Shown piece by piece: positions 7,965-17,372 of a DNA stretch of 64,000 nt. A program made the translations under genes and the position numbers. The notes below the pieces were generated by a model that saw nothing but the letters and a program-made list of their open reading frames with translations, had not been told where the DNA came from and ran no database searches. The DNA comes from Hyphomicrobiales bacterium (GTDB lineage: Bacteria; Pseudomonadota; Alphaproteobacteria; Rhizobiales; Rhizobiaceae), in contig UBXG01000016.1 of NCBI GenBank assembly GCA_900469475.1, positions 257,407-321,406 of the forward strand. The letters are read 5' to 3'. Position 1 is the first letter of the stretch. Each line of letters opens with the position of its first letter.

Positions 7965-8762
7965 ATGCTGAAGACTTTGTTGCTGACTGGCGCCGCCGGT
8001 GGCGTCGGGCAGGCGATCAGGCCGCTTCTGTCGCAAATTGCCGAGAGTGTCGTTTTATCCGATCTCTCGCCGATAAGCGACTTGCGTCCGAACGAGCGTT
8101 TCGTCGCTTGCGATCTCGCCGACCGTGGCGGCGTCGAGGCAATGGTCAAGGGCGTGGACGGGATCATCCATCTCGGCGGCATTTCGGTCGAGAAGCCATT
8201 CGATCTGATCCTTCAAGGCAACATCGTCGGCCTCTACAATCTTTATGAAGCAGCGCGTGCCGCCGGCAAGCCGCGCATCGTTTTTGCAAGCTCCAATCAC
8301 ACGATCGGCTTCTACCGTCGCGACGAGCGGATCGACAACAAGGTGCCGACACGGCCGGACTCGCTCTATGGCGTCTCAAAAGTATTCGGCGAGGCTGTCG
8401 CCAGCCTCTACTTCGACAAGTTCGGCCAGGAAACGCTTTCGGTGCGTATTGGTTCGTGCTTCCCGGAGCCGCGCAATACGCGCATGCTCGCCACCTGGTT
8501 CAGCATCAGGGATTTCGTCTCGCTGTGCGATTGCGCCTTCAACGCCCCGCGTCTCGGCCACACGATCGTCTACGGTGTCTCGGACAATGACGAGCAATGG
8601 TGGGACAACAGCAACGCAGCCTTCCTCGGCTGGAAGCCGCGCGATAGCGCAGCGCCGTGGCGGGCCGAAATTCTGTCGAGAACGCCCACTGAGGATCCAA
8701 ACGATCCCGCAATCGTCTATCAGGGCGGCGGCTTCGTTTCTGCCGCTCACCCCGAGGACTGA
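7965..8762 (+). CDS. udh: Uronate dehydrogenase
   Basis: From the ATG at 7965 (SD GGGAG, seven bases) the protein is 265 residues, the same length as Agrobacterium uronate dehydrogenase, and recalls its sequence closely: HLGGISVEKPFDLILQGNI, GLYNLYEAARAAGKPRIVFA, and YGVSK with Tyr135 and Lys139. It is an NAD-dependent extended-SDR enzyme oxidising D-glucuronate or D-galacturonate to aldarolactones, the first step of oxidative uronate use. A longer frame from 7881 adds unrelated residues. No other uronate genes are adjacent. Confidence 0.9.
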   Translation: MLKTLLLTGAAGGVGQAIRPLLSQIAESVVLSDLSPISDLRPNERFVACDLADRGGVEAMVKGVDGIIHLGGISVEKPFDLILQGNIVGLYNLYEAARAAGKPRIVFASSNHTIGFYRRDERIDNKVPTRPDSLYGVSKVFGEAVASLYFDKFGQETLSVRIGSCFPEPRNTRMLATWFSIRDFVSLCDCAFNAPRLGHTIVYGVSDNDEQWWDNSNAAFLGWKPRDSAAPWRAEILSRTPTEDPNDPAIVYQGGGFVSAAHPED

Positions 8763-8765
8763 TCG

Positions 8766-9815
8766 TCAGACGCCGTTGCGAAAGAGCTTCCAACGGGTCG
8801 GCCTGAAGGCGATGCGGTTGCGGTCCAATGCGTCCGCCTTGTTCGGCGGCAGTTCGATCTCCATAGGATCGTGCTCGGCACCGATGTTGATCTCGAGATG
8901 GCGGGTACCTGCCACGCGCCTGCTGGCAACGAGCAAACCCGCAATCGCGCCGCTATCGCCGTCGCGGATCTCGATATCGTGGGGTCGGAAATAGAGATAG
9001 GCTTCGCCATCGGGCTCATGCGGCGTGCTGAGCCCCAGCGGCTTGTCATCGAACCATATCTCACCGCTGGTGATGCGCACCTTGAGGCGATTGGATTGAC
9101 CGATGAATCCATAGACGAAAGGCGAGTTCGGCGTGTCGTAGATCTCGTCCGGCGTGCCGACCTGCTCAATCGCGCCCTTATTGAGAACGACGACGCGATC
9201 GGCGAGCTCCAGTGCTTCTTCCTGATCATGGGTCACAAAAACGGTGGTGTGGCCGGTGCGGTCGTGAATCTCGCGCAGCCATTTGCGCAGATCCTTGCGC
9301 ACCTGCGCATCGAGAGCCCCGAAGGGCTCGTCGAGAAGCAGGACATTCGGCTCCACCGCCATGGCCCGCGCCAGCGCAACACGCTGCCGCTGGCCGCCTG
9401 AAAGCTGCGTTGGATAGCGCTTCTCCAGGCCATTTAGCTGTACCAGTTCTAGCAGCTCCGTTGCACGGCGGCGGATTTCATCGCGCGGCGGGCGCCGCGA
9501 TGCAGAGCGAACCTTCAGGCCGAAGGAGATATTGTCGAGCACCGTCATGTGCCGGAACAGCGCATAATGCTGAAACACGAAGCCGATGTTGCGTTGCTGC
9601 ACGGTCTTCGACGAAGCATCATCCTCACCGAAGAAAATCTTGCCTTCCGTCGGCGTTTCCAGCCCGGCAATCAGGCGCAGCAGCGTCGTCTTGCCAGAGC
9701 CGGATGGCCCGAGAAGCGCGATCAGTTCGCTCGAGCGGATATCCAGGGACACGTCATGCAATGCGGGAAAGCGACCGAATTCCTTGCGCAGGTTTTGAAC
9801 GCGAACTTCCATCAA
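8766..9815 (-). CDS. cysA: Sulfate/thiosulfate ABC transporter ATP-binding protein
   Basis: The 349-residue ATPase has Walker A GPSGSGKT, Q-loop FVFQHYALF, signature LSGGQRQRVALARA, Walker B VLLLDEPFGALD and the switch His in VTHDQEEA. A C-terminal TOBE-like regulatory domain follows. Position at the end of the binding-protein/cysT/cysW operon assigns it to sulfate import. The start could also be the second Met (9812). Eight bases separate it from cysW. Confidence 0.93.
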   Translation of the reverse strand: MMEVRVQNLRKEFGRFPALHDVSLDIRSSELIALLGPSGSGKTTLLRLIAGLETPTEGKIFFGEDDASSKTVQQRNIGFVFQHYALFRHMTVLDNISFGLKVRSASRRPPRDEIRRRATELLELVQLNGLEKRYPTQLSGGQRQRVALARAMAVEPNVLLLDEPFGALDAQVRKDLRKWLREIHDRTGHTTVFVTHDQEEALELADRVVVLNKGAIEQVGTPDEIYDTPNSPFVYGFIGQSNRLKVRITSGEIWFDDKPLGLSTPHEPDGEAYLYFRPHDIEIRDGDSGAIAGLLVASRRVAGTRHLEINIGAEHDPMEIELPPNKADALDRNRIAFRPTRWKLFRNGV

Positions 9816-9823
9816 AAATTCCT

Positions 9824-10702
9824 TCAGTGACGCCGGCTGGCTGCGATCTCTTCGCTATAGCGCATTTCCAGCAGCGTCTTCAGTATCAATGTGACAAGGG
9901 CAAGCAGAGCCAGGAGCGTAGCAACGGCAAAGGCCCCAGAGAAATTATATTCGTTATAGAGAATCTCGACCTGCAGCGGCATGGTATTTGTTTCGCCGCG
10001 AATGTGGCCGGAAACCACCGAAACGGCGCCGAACTCACCCATGGCGCGGGCGTTGCAAAGCAGCACGCCGTAAAGCAGACCCCATTTGATGTTCGGCAGC
10101 GTGACATACCAGAATGTCTGCCAGCCATTCGCTCCAAGCGAAAGTGCTGCCTCCTCGTCTGCGCTGCCCTGCTCCTGCATCAGCGGGATCAGTTCGCGCG
10201 CGACGAAGGGAAAGGTGACGAACATCGTTGCCAGGACCAGCCCAGGAACCGCAAACAGGATCTGAATGCCGTGGCTCTGCAGCCAAGGGCCGAATATGCT
10301 GTTCGAATTGAACAACAGCACGAAGACCAGGCCCGATATGACCGGCGACACCGAGAATGGCAGATCGATCAGCGTCGTCAGTAAGGCCTTGCCCTTGAAT
10401 TCGAATTTGGCGATCGCCCAGGCGGCAGCAATGCCGCAGACGAGGTTCAGCGGCACACTGATACCTGCAACGATCAATGTCAGCCGGATCGCCGCGAAGG
10501 TTTCCTCGTCAACCAAGGCTTCGAAGAAAGTCTCGATCCCCTTGCGGAATGCCTCGACGAAAACGGCAGCGAGAGGCAGAAGCACCATCAGCGTCAGGAA
10601 CGCGAGCGAGATCAATATGAAGACGATGCGCGCAAGCCGGCTTTCGGTGATGACGGAATGATCGGTTTCGACTGACGCAGAAAGATCATGCGCCATAGCC
10701 AT
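9824..10702 (-). CDS. cysW: Sulfate ABC transporter permease CysW
   Basis: The 292-residue inner-membrane permease has about six transmembrane segments and the EAA loop contacting the ATPase (EEAALSLGANGWQTFWYVTLP). The C-terminal part VSGHIRGETNTMPLQVEILYNEY is characteristic of CysW. Its start overlaps the cysT end by 17 bases, implying translational coupling. It forms the permease heterodimer with CysT. Confidence 0.93.
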   Translation of the reverse strand: MAMAHDLSASVETDHSVITESRLARIVFILISLAFLTLMVLLPLAAVFVEAFRKGIETFFEALVDEETFAAIRLTLIVAGISVPLNLVCGIAAAWAIAKFEFKGKALLTTLIDLPFSVSPVISGLVFVLLFNSNSIFGPWLQSHGIQILFAVPGLVLATMFVTFPFVARELIPLMQEQGSADEEAALSLGANGWQTFWYVTLPNIKWGLLYGVLLCNARAMGEFGAVSVVSGHIRGETNTMPLQVEILYNEYNFSGAFAVATLLALLALVTLILKTLLEMRYSEEIAASRRH

Positions 10703-11543
10703 ATCTCCTTCTGCTCCAGGACTGGATGAGATTGATGATCAAAAGCATGGTGAAGGAAATGAACAGCATCACCGTCGCGATCGCCGTCGCTGCGGAATAA
10801 TTATATTCCTCCAGGCGAATGACGATGAGCAGCGGCGCGATTTCTGAAACATAGGGCTTGTTGCCGGCGATGAAGATGACCGATCCGTATTCACCGGCCG
10901 CGCGCGCGAATGCCAACGCAAACCCCGTCAGCGCCGCCGGCGCAAGACCTGGCAAGAGCACGCGGGTTATCGTCTGGAAACGCGACGCGCCGAGGGTCGC
11001 TGCCGCTTCCTCGACCTCGCGGTCGATCTCTTCCATGACGGGCTGCGCGGTGCGCACCACGAACGGCAAGCCGACGAAAATCAATGCAATGACAATACCG
11101 ACCGGAGTGAACGCGATCTTGATGCCGAGCGGCGTCAGGAACTGCCCAATCCAGCCATTCGGCGCGTAGAGCGTCGTCAAGGCAATACCGGCGACTGCCG
11201 TCGGCAGGGCGAACGGCAGATCAACCATGGCATCCAGGATGCGCTTACCCGGAAAGCGGTAACGCACCAGCACCCAGGCCAGGATAAGTCCGAGCACGGC
11301 ATTGACGAGCGCGGCGATGAAGGCGCCGCCGAAGCTCATGCGCAGCGCATAGAGCGTGCGCACGTCAAGCGCGAGGGCCCAGAAATTCGGCCAGCCGAGC
11401 GCGCTGCTCTTCCACAGCAGTCCCGACAGCGGAATGAGAACAATGAAGATGAGCCAAGCCAAGGTAACGCCGAGCGCCAATCCGAATCCCGGAATGACGC
11501 TCGGCTGCCGTAACCGCCACCGTTTGCGGGTTATAGAATGCAT
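10686..11543 (-). CDS. cysT: Sulfate ABC transporter permease CysT
   Basis: The 285-residue permease begins with a basic stretch and about six transmembrane helices. It has the EAA-type loop EVEEAAATLGASRFQTITRVLLPG and the CysT hallmark AGEYGSVIFIAGN. It sits six bases after the periplasmic binding protein gene and overlaps cysW. It pairs with CysW in sulfate/thiosulfate import. Confidence 0.93.
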   Translation of the reverse strand: MHSITRKRWRLRQPSVIPGFGLALGVTLAWLIFIVLIPLSGLLWKSSALGWPNFWALALDVRTLYALRMSFGGAFIAALVNAVLGLILAWVLVRYRFPGKRILDAMVDLPFALPTAVAGIALTTLYAPNGWIGQFLTPLGIKIAFTPVGIVIALIFVGLPFVVRTAQPVMEEIDREVEEAAATLGASRFQTITRVLLPGLAPAALTGFALAFARAAGEYGSVIFIAGNKPYVSEIAPLLIVIRLEEYNYSAATAIATVMLFISFTMLLIINLIQSWSRRRYGYGA

Positions 11544-11549
11544 TCAGTC

Positions 11550-12578
11550 TTATTGTCCCGGCTTATAGATATGATCGAAAACGCCCCCGTCAGCGAAGAA
11601 TTTCGGCTGAGCTTGAGACCATCCGCCGAAGTCGTCAATAGTTGCGAGCTTCAGGGACGGGAAACGAGCGACATCCTTCGGATCGGCTGCTTCCGGCTTG
11701 ATCGGCCGGTAATAGTGCTTCGCAGCGATCTTCTGACCTTCATCCGAGTACAGGTAGTTCAGATATGCTTCCGCGACTTTGCGCGTGCCCTTGGTGTCGA
11801 CATTGCCGTCGACAACGGCAACCGGCGGATCGGCGCGGATCGAAACGGATGGTGTTACGATCTCGAATTTATCGGGGCCGAGCTCGTCGAGCGAGAGATA
11901 GGCTTCGTTTTCCCAGGCGAGCAGCACATCACCAAGACCACGCTGCACGAAGGTCGTCGTCGCCCCGCGCGCTCCGGTGTCGAGGACCGGAACATGCTTC
12001 AGGAGCTGCCCGACATAGTCCTGCGCCTTGGTATCATCGCCGCCATTGGCCTGCTTGGCCCAGGCCCATGCCGCCAGAATGTTCCAGCGGGCACCACCCG
12101 ATGTCTTCGGGTTCGGCGTGATGACTTCGACGCCGTCCTTGACCAGATCCCCCCAGTCCTTGATGCCCTTGGGATTGCCCTTGCGCACCAGGAAAACAAT
12201 GGTGGAGGTATAGGGAACGGAATTGTTCGGGAACTTGGTCTTCCAGTCGGCGGGGATCTTGTGCGTCGCCTTGGCGATCGCATCGATATCGCCTTCAAGG
12301 GCGAGCGTCACGACATCGGCATCGAGACCGTCGATAACCGAGCGGGCCTGCGCGCCGGAACCGCCATGCGAAGCCTTGATATTGATGGTTTCACCCGTGT
12401 CCTTCTTCCACTTGGCAGCAAAGGCCGTGTTGAAGTCCTTATAGAGTTCACGGGTCGGATCGTAGGAAACATTAAGAAGCGTCTTGTCCGCCGCCCAGGT
12501 CGGCGCGACGGCCGCGATCGAGAAACTGCCGATCAGAACTGCCGTGGCGAGAAGCCGTGAAAGCTTTATCGTCTGCAT
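11550..12578 (-). CDS. Sulfate ABC transporter periplasmic substrate-binding protein
   Basis: The 342-residue protein has a Sec signal peptide (basic start, hydrophobic core LLATAVLIGSFSIAAVA, predicted cleavage after TWA), then LLNVSYDPTRELYKDF and SHGGSGAQARSVIDGL, both hallmarks of the Sbp/CysP family that binds sulfate or thiosulfate. It is the first gene of the transporter operon. Whether it should be named sbp or cysP (sulfate or thiosulfate preference) cannot be decided here. Confidence 0.9.
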   Translation of the reverse strand: MQTIKLSRLLATAVLIGSFSIAAVAPTWAADKTLLNVSYDPTRELYKDFNTAFAAKWKKDTGETINIKASHGGSGAQARSVIDGLDADVVTLALEGDIDAIAKATHKIPADWKTKFPNNSVPYTSTIVFLVRKGNPKGIKDWGDLVKDGVEVITPNPKTSGGARWNILAAWAWAKQANGGDDTKAQDYVGQLLKHVPVLDTGARGATTTFVQRGLGDVLLAWENEAYLSLDELGPDKFEIVTPSVSIRADPPVAVVDGNVDTKGTRKVAEAYLNYLYSDEGQKIAAKHYYRPIKPEAADPKDVARFPSLKLATIDDFGGWSQAQPKFFADGGVFDHIYKPGQ

Positions 12579-12610
12579 GAATACACCCCCTTCGTTTGTC
12601 CTTAAACCCT

Positions 12611-12621
12611 ACCAACTTGGT
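12611..12621. promoter_or_regulatory. Palindrome ACCAACTTGGT upstream of sulfate transporter operon
   Basis: A perfect 11-base palindrome (five-base arms, central C) lies about 33 bases before the start codon of the sulfate-binding protein. The position suits an operator for sulfur-responsive control. No specific regulator is assigned. Confidence 0.35.
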
Positions 12622-12739
12622 CGTATAAAGTAACGAAGACAGTTCCCGTTTTCGGCAACCGTGGAGAACAGCATCCCATAGAATCCACAAAAGTGAAATC
12701 ACATTCCCGAATGACATCAGATGCCCAACAAATGCGTCG

Positions 12740-13207
12740 TCAGCAAATTGTGTCGGACATAAAGACGGAATAGAGTTCGTCAGCGCTCTTTGTCTGCCGC
12801 ATTGCCGTCAGAACGCCTTCCGTGCGCAAACGCCTCGCGATCGCGGCAAGCACGTTCAGATAGTCGCTCCGACCGCCCTCTCCGAACAACAGCACGAAAG
12901 CCCATTCCGTCGGCACGTCGTCGATGGCTTCGAAATCGACGGGATGTGCAAAATGCACCATCAGTCCCCGAGGCCTCGTCATGGCAGCGATGGCGGCATG
13001 CGGAACCGCAACGCCATTGCCGATCCCCGTCGTGCCCAATTTTTCGCGCGTCTCCAGCGCGCGCAGGACCACTGCCTCGTCCAGGCCAAAGCAATGGGCT
13101 GCCTTCGACGACAGCATCTGCAATGCCCGCCATTTCGTCGGAGTGGAGACGCCGACAAAGACGTGTTCGGGAAGAATGATCGTGGAAAGGTCCATGGTCG
13201 CACTCAA
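12740..13207 (-). CDS. PTS EIIA-Ntr-like regulatory protein
   Basis: The 155-residue protein is a PTS EIIA of the fructose/nitrogen family, with the phosphoacceptor His70 in GIGNGVAVPHAA and the FAHPVDFEAID segment. EIIA-Ntr proteins are regulators, phosphorylated by PtsP and NPr. In E. coli EIIA-Ntr binds KdpD and Trk components and so adjusts potassium uptake. Here the gene follows kdpE in the same direction after about 87 bases, with no clear terminator between, so it may be part of the kdp transcript. It may be a second ptsN paralogue rather than the rpoN-linked ptsN. Confidence 0.85.
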   Translation of the reverse strand: MSATMDLSTIILPEHVFVGVSTPTKWRALQMLSSKAAHCFGLDEAVVLRALETREKLGTTGIGNGVAVPHAAIAAMTRPRGLMVHFAHPVDFEAIDDVPTEWAFVLLFGEGGRSDYLNVLAAIARRLRTEGVLTAMRQTKSADELYSVFMSDTIC

Positions 13208-13294
13208 GGTCCGGCAATAAATTCTGAAATGGCATTCATCGCCACAAGTCCGAGGCCAAATCGCCTCGACAATGGGCTCGAGATCTCCGCCGCC

Positions 13295-13987
13295 TCAATC
13301 CGGCTCGCGCAGCCGGTAGCCGACGCCTGTTTCGGTGGTGATATAGCGTGGCTGATCCGGGATTTCTTCGATCTTCTGCCGGAGCTGCCGCACATAGACG
13401 CGCAGATACTGCACATCGGCCGCCGGCCCCCAGATCTGCTTCAGCAGAAACTGATGCGTCAGGACCTTGCCGGCATGCTGGGCAAGCACTCGCAGGATGT
13501 CGTATTCCTTCGGCGACAGCTTGATCTCCCTGCCATCGACCTTGACGATGCGCTTTACGAGATCGATGGAAAGGCCGCCGGTCTGGAAAATCGCCTTTTC
13601 ACCCTGCTGCTGCAGGCGATGGCGCAGCGCCACACGGATACGGGCAGCAAGCTCATTGACGCCGAAAGGCTTGGTCACATAATCATCGGCGCCGCTCTCG
13701 AGCGCCTTGACGATACCAGCTTCATCGGTGCGGCTCGACAGAATGACCACCGGAATCTGCACCCCATCCTCACGCCATTCCAAAAGCAGGTCCTGGCCGG
13801 ATTTGTCGGGCAAGCCGAGATCGAGCACGATCAGATCGGGTTGATCCTCGGCGACCGATACCCGAGCCGATGCGGCGCTCTGTGCTTCGTTGACGACATA
13901 GCCCTGGGCACCAAGACCGACGCGCAGCAACTTGCGGATCGGCGGCTCATCATCGACAACGAGAATCTTGACGGCGGTAGTGTTCAT
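13295..13987 (-). CDS. kdpE: Two-component response regulator KdpE
   Basis: The 230-residue OmpR/PhoB-type regulator has receiver acidic residues VDDE, the phosphoacceptor Asp56 in LIVLDLGLP, the Lys of VTKPFG, and a winged-helix DNA-binding domain with LSPKEYDILRVLAQHAGKVLTH. Its ATG overlaps the kdpD stop by four bases. It activates kdp transcription when potassium is limiting. Confidence 0.95.
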   Translation of the reverse strand: MNTTAVKILVVDDEPPIRKLLRVGLGAQGYVVNEAQSAASARVSVAEDQPDLIVLDLGLPDKSGQDLLLEWREDGVQIPVVILSSRTDEAGIVKALESGADDYVTKPFGVNELAARIRVALRHRLQQQGEKAIFQTGGLSIDLVKRIVKVDGREIKLSPKEYDILRVLAQHAGKVLTHQFLLKQIWGPAADVQYLRVYVRQLRQKIEEIPDQPRYITTETGVGYRLREPD

Positions 13988-16695
13988 TTCAATTCATCCA
14001 GCTTCAGGACATCTGTTGGTTTCGGCAGGCGGATGGTGAAGACCGCTCCCTGCCGATCCGTTCTGTTACCGGCGGCAATCGTGCCACCCATCGCCTCGAT
14101 GAAACCGCGGCAGATGGACAGGCCAAGACCAGTTCCGGCGCGCACCTGATCGCCCTTTCGTACGCGGTAGAATGTATCGAAGACGCGCTCGAGGTCGGTG
14201 GGCGGAATACCCGGTCCCTCGTCCATTACCCGGAAGACGATGTTGTCGATATCGGACCAGGCCTCCAGCCGAATGGCCGATCCTTCCGGCGCATACTTGG
14301 CAGCATTGTCGAGCAGATTGAACAGCACCTGCTCGAACAGCACCGGGTCAACCTTCACCATCGGCAGATCGACGGGCATCTGCACGTCGACACGGTGATG
14401 TGCCAGGATTTTTTCCGCTCGCCGCAGCGCGCTGCCGACGATATCGCCGGCATAATGCAGGGCATAATTCGGCTCCATCGCACCGGACTCGATCTTGGTC
14501 ATATCGAGAAGATTGGCGATGAAGCGGTTGAGGCGCTCGGATTCGTCGATGACGGTCGAGAGGAGATCGACGCGATCTTCATGCGGCAGGGTTTCCAGAT
14601 AATCGCGCAAGGTGCCTGCCGCCCCAAGGATGGCAGCGAGCGGCGTCTTCAAATCATGAGAAATGGACGTCAGCAATGCCGAGCGCAGCCGGTCCGCCTC
14701 GACGGCAAGCTTCGCCCGATCGACATCGGCAACCAGTTGTACGCGCTCGATGGCAAGAGCCGCCTGATCGGCGAGCGCGTCGAGCAGCCGCTGCTGTTCC
14801 GGCGTCAAGAGCGGGCCGTCGCGCCGGTCGCTATCGAGGCCGATGACGCCGACGGCGGTGCGGCCGGTGCGGAGTGGAACGTAAAGGCGTTTGGCACCCG
14901 GTAGCGTATCTGCGCCACGGCCAGCGGCGTGATTGTGCTCCCATGCCCAGCGCGCCGCGGCAATATCGGCATCATCGAGCGTATCGTCAGGCGGGTAGCC
15001 GGCCCTGACGGCGATGGTGCCATGTTCCGGCAGAAGCAGCACGACACGCAGCTTCAGCATCGAGGCCAGCTGAAAGGCGGTCGCCCAGAGAACATCATCG
15101 AGCGTGCCGGTGCCGGCGAGCTTCTTGGAGAACAAGTAGAGGTCTTCCGTTGTTCTCGCGCGTTGCCGCGCCGCCGCCGCCTGGCGCTGCACCGTCGCCG
15201 TCAGGTTACTCGCGATCACCGCGACACCGAGGAAGAAAAAGAAGGCAAGCACGCTTTCCGGATCGCTGATCGTCAGTGTGTAACGCGGCGGCAGGAAGAA
15301 GAAGTTGAAGGCAAGAGCGCCGAGAAAACAGGAATAGAGCGCCGGGCGCAGGCCCTGCGTCACCGCGCTGGCCAGAACCGCCATCAGGAAGACGAGTGCC
15401 AGATTTCGCACATCCAGCACCTGGTCGAGGATGACGCAGAAACCGAGCGCGATGGCGACATAGAGCGTTGCCAGGACATAACCACGAAGCTGGAAGGGCG
15501 GCGGCGAAGGCGCCACTTTGACACCCCGCCTTGCAGCCTCGCCATCCACTTCGCTGCCGGAAATGACATGGACGCTGATGTCCCCGGCCCTGCGGATGAG
15601 ATCGTAGGACACAGAACGCCGCGACCAATCGCGCCAGGAGCCGATTTTCGGCGAACCAATGACGATATGGGTGACATTGTTGCTCGCCGAATGGCGAAGC
15701 AATTCCTCCGCCACCTCGCGGCCCGGAAGAGTAATCGCCTCACCGCCGAGCTGTTCGGCGAGCCTGAGCGTTGCGGCAATCGTATCGCGCTGCGCCTCGC
15801 TCAAGCTGATCGAGCGGTTGGTCTCGACATAGACGGCTGCCCAGGGGGCCCGCAGGCGCGCAGCCATGCGGGCGGCATAGCGGACCAACGATGCCGAGCG
15901 CGGGTGATGATCGATGGAAACGAGCACACGCTCGCCGGCAGCCCAGGGCCCCTGGATCGCGTGCGCCTGCATGTGGGTCAGGAGCTGGTCGTCGACGCGC
16001 TGGGCGGTGCGTCGCAGCGCCAGTTCGCGCAACGCCGTCAGGTTGCCCGGCGTGAAATAGTTGGTCAGCGCCCGTTCTGCGGTCTTCGAGACATAGACCT
16101 TGCCGTCATGCAGCCGCTTGATGAGATCATCAGGCGTCAGATCGATGATCTCGACATCGTCGGCCATGTCGATGATCGAATCCGGTACCGTCTCGCGCAC
16201 GCGGATGCGGGTAATCTGCGAGACGACGTCATTCAGGCTTTCGACGTGCTGGATATTCAACGTCGTATAGACGTCGATCCCACGGTCGAGAAGCTCCTTC
16301 ACATCGAGATAGCGTTTGGGATGCCGGCTGCCATAAGCATTGGTATGGGCAAGTTCGTCGACAAGCACCAGTTCGGGGCGGCGCTTCAGGATGGCATCGA
16401 GATCCATTTCCTCGAGCGCCCTGCCCTTGTAATCGACGTTGACGCGCGGAACGATTTCGAACCCTTCGAGCAGGGCCTGTGTCTCGCGGCGGCCATGGGT
16501 CTCGACCACGCCGATCACAACATCGACGCCGTCGGCGATCTTCGCCCTGCCGGACATCAGCATCTCATAGGTCTTGCCGACGCCGGGTGCCGCGCCCAGG
16601 AATATCTTCAACCGACCGCGCGTCTCGGCCCGCGCCCTTTCGAGAAGCGCATCGGGAGAAGGCCTGCTCAACATGTCGCGGCTTTCATCTGCCAT
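13984..16695 (-). CDS. kdpD: Potassium sensor histidine kinase KdpD
   Basis: The 903-residue protein has the complete KdpD layout. The N-terminal KdpD domain has Walker A GAAPGVGKT near residue 35 and VLVDELAHTNA. A universal-stress-like domain (VLVSIDHHP) follows, then four transmembrane segments around residues 400-500, a GAF-like domain, the dimerisation domain with His680 in ISHDLKTPL, and the ATPase domain with N, G1 and G2 motifs. It senses potassium limitation and phosphorylates KdpE. Length agrees with E. coli KdpD (894). Confidence 0.95.
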   Translation of the reverse strand: MADESRDMLSRPSPDALLERARAETRGRLKIFLGAAPGVGKTYEMLMSGRAKIADGVDVVIGVVETHGRRETQALLEGFEIVPRVNVDYKGRALEEMDLDAILKRRPELVLVDELAHTNAYGSRHPKRYLDVKELLDRGIDVYTTLNIQHVESLNDVVSQITRIRVRETVPDSIIDMADDVEIIDLTPDDLIKRLHDGKVYVSKTAERALTNYFTPGNLTALRELALRRTAQRVDDQLLTHMQAHAIQGPWAAGERVLVSIDHHPRSASLVRYAARMAARLRAPWAAVYVETNRSISLSEAQRDTIAATLRLAEQLGGEAITLPGREVAEELLRHSASNNVTHIVIGSPKIGSWRDWSRRSVSYDLIRRAGDISVHVISGSEVDGEAARRGVKVAPSPPPFQLRGYVLATLYVAIALGFCVILDQVLDVRNLALVFLMAVLASAVTQGLRPALYSCFLGALAFNFFFLPPRYTLTISDPESVLAFFFFLGVAVIASNLTATVQRQAAAARQRARTTEDLYLFSKKLAGTGTLDDVLWATAFQLASMLKLRVVLLLPEHGTIAVRAGYPPDDTLDDADIAAARWAWEHNHAAGRGADTLPGAKRLYVPLRTGRTAVGVIGLDSDRRDGPLLTPEQQRLLDALADQAALAIERVQLVADVDRAKLAVEADRLRSALLTSISHDLKTPLAAILGAAGTLRDYLETLPHEDRVDLLSTVIDESERLNRFIANLLDMTKIESGAMEPNYALHYAGDIVGSALRRAEKILAHHRVDVQMPVDLPMVKVDPVLFEQVLFNLLDNAAKYAPEGSAIRLEAWSDIDNIVFRVMDEGPGIPPTDLERVFDTFYRVRKGDQVRAGTGLGLSICRGFIEAMGGTIAAGNRTDRQGAVFTIRLPKPTDVLKLDELK

Positions 16696-16754
16696 TCGCG
16701 GGTCGTCTTTCCTGATAAGGTTGAGACGGCGCTAACCGCCTCAACCTCTTCAAC

Positions 16755-17360
16755 TCATTGAGTCATAGAAGCATCGAGCGCCTGGTTCAATGCCAGCACA
16801 TTGACCACAGGTTCGCCGAGAACGCCGAGCTCACGCGGCTCGATGGCCGCATCGACAAGCGACTTGACCTTAGCCTCATCCATACTGCGGGCCTTGGCGA
16901 CGCGCGGCACCTGGAAATAGGCATCCTCAGGCGAGATGTCCGGGTCGAGACCGCTGCCCGATGTCGTCACCATGTCGATCGGAACCGGCGCGTTCGGATT
17001 CTGGGCCTGCAGCGTTGCGGCATCGCCCTTGATGCGTGTCATCAGAGCCGAATTGGTCGGACCGAGATTGGAACCACCGGAATTGGCGGCATTATAGGGT
17101 GCGGAAACCGATTTGGTCGGGTCATTCGGATCGGCGCCGGTCGTGGCCGAGGGACGACCGTGGAAATATTTATCCGCCGTAAAATTCTGGCCGATAAGGC
17201 TGGAACCGATCACCTTGCCGTCCTTCTCCACCAGGCTGCCATTGGCCTGATGGGGAAAGAGCGCCTGGGCGACACCGGTCATGGCAAGCGGATAGGCAAG
17301 GCCGGTCAGGACGGTCGTGGCGACGATCATGACGATCGCAGGTCTGATTTGTTTCAACAT
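16755..17360 (-). CDS. kdpC: Potassium-transporting ATPase subunit KdpC
   Basis: The 201-residue protein has one N-terminal transmembrane helix (PAIVMIVATTVLTGLAYPLA), then the conserved segments GSSLIGQNFT, YFHGRPSAT and GSGLDPDISPEDAYFQVPRVA. KdpC associates with KdpA and is needed for high-affinity potassium uptake. It follows kdpB after 12 bases and precedes kdpD by 59 bases. Confidence 0.95.
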   Translation of the reverse strand: MLKQIRPAIVMIVATTVLTGLAYPLAMTGVAQALFPHQANGSLVEKDGKVIGSSLIGQNFTADKYFHGRPSATTGADPNDPTKSVSAPYNAANSGGSNLGPTNSALMTRIKGDAATLQAQNPNAPVPIDMVTTSGSGLDPDISPEDAYFQVPRVAKARSMDEAKVKSLVDAAIEPRELGVLGEPVVNVLALNQALDASMTQ

Positions 17361-17372
17361 GAGAGAAACTCC

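Noticed and set aside
14929..16761. 610-residue plus-strand frame
   Set aside because: Antisense to kdpD; low-complexity Arg/His/Asp composition and no SD.
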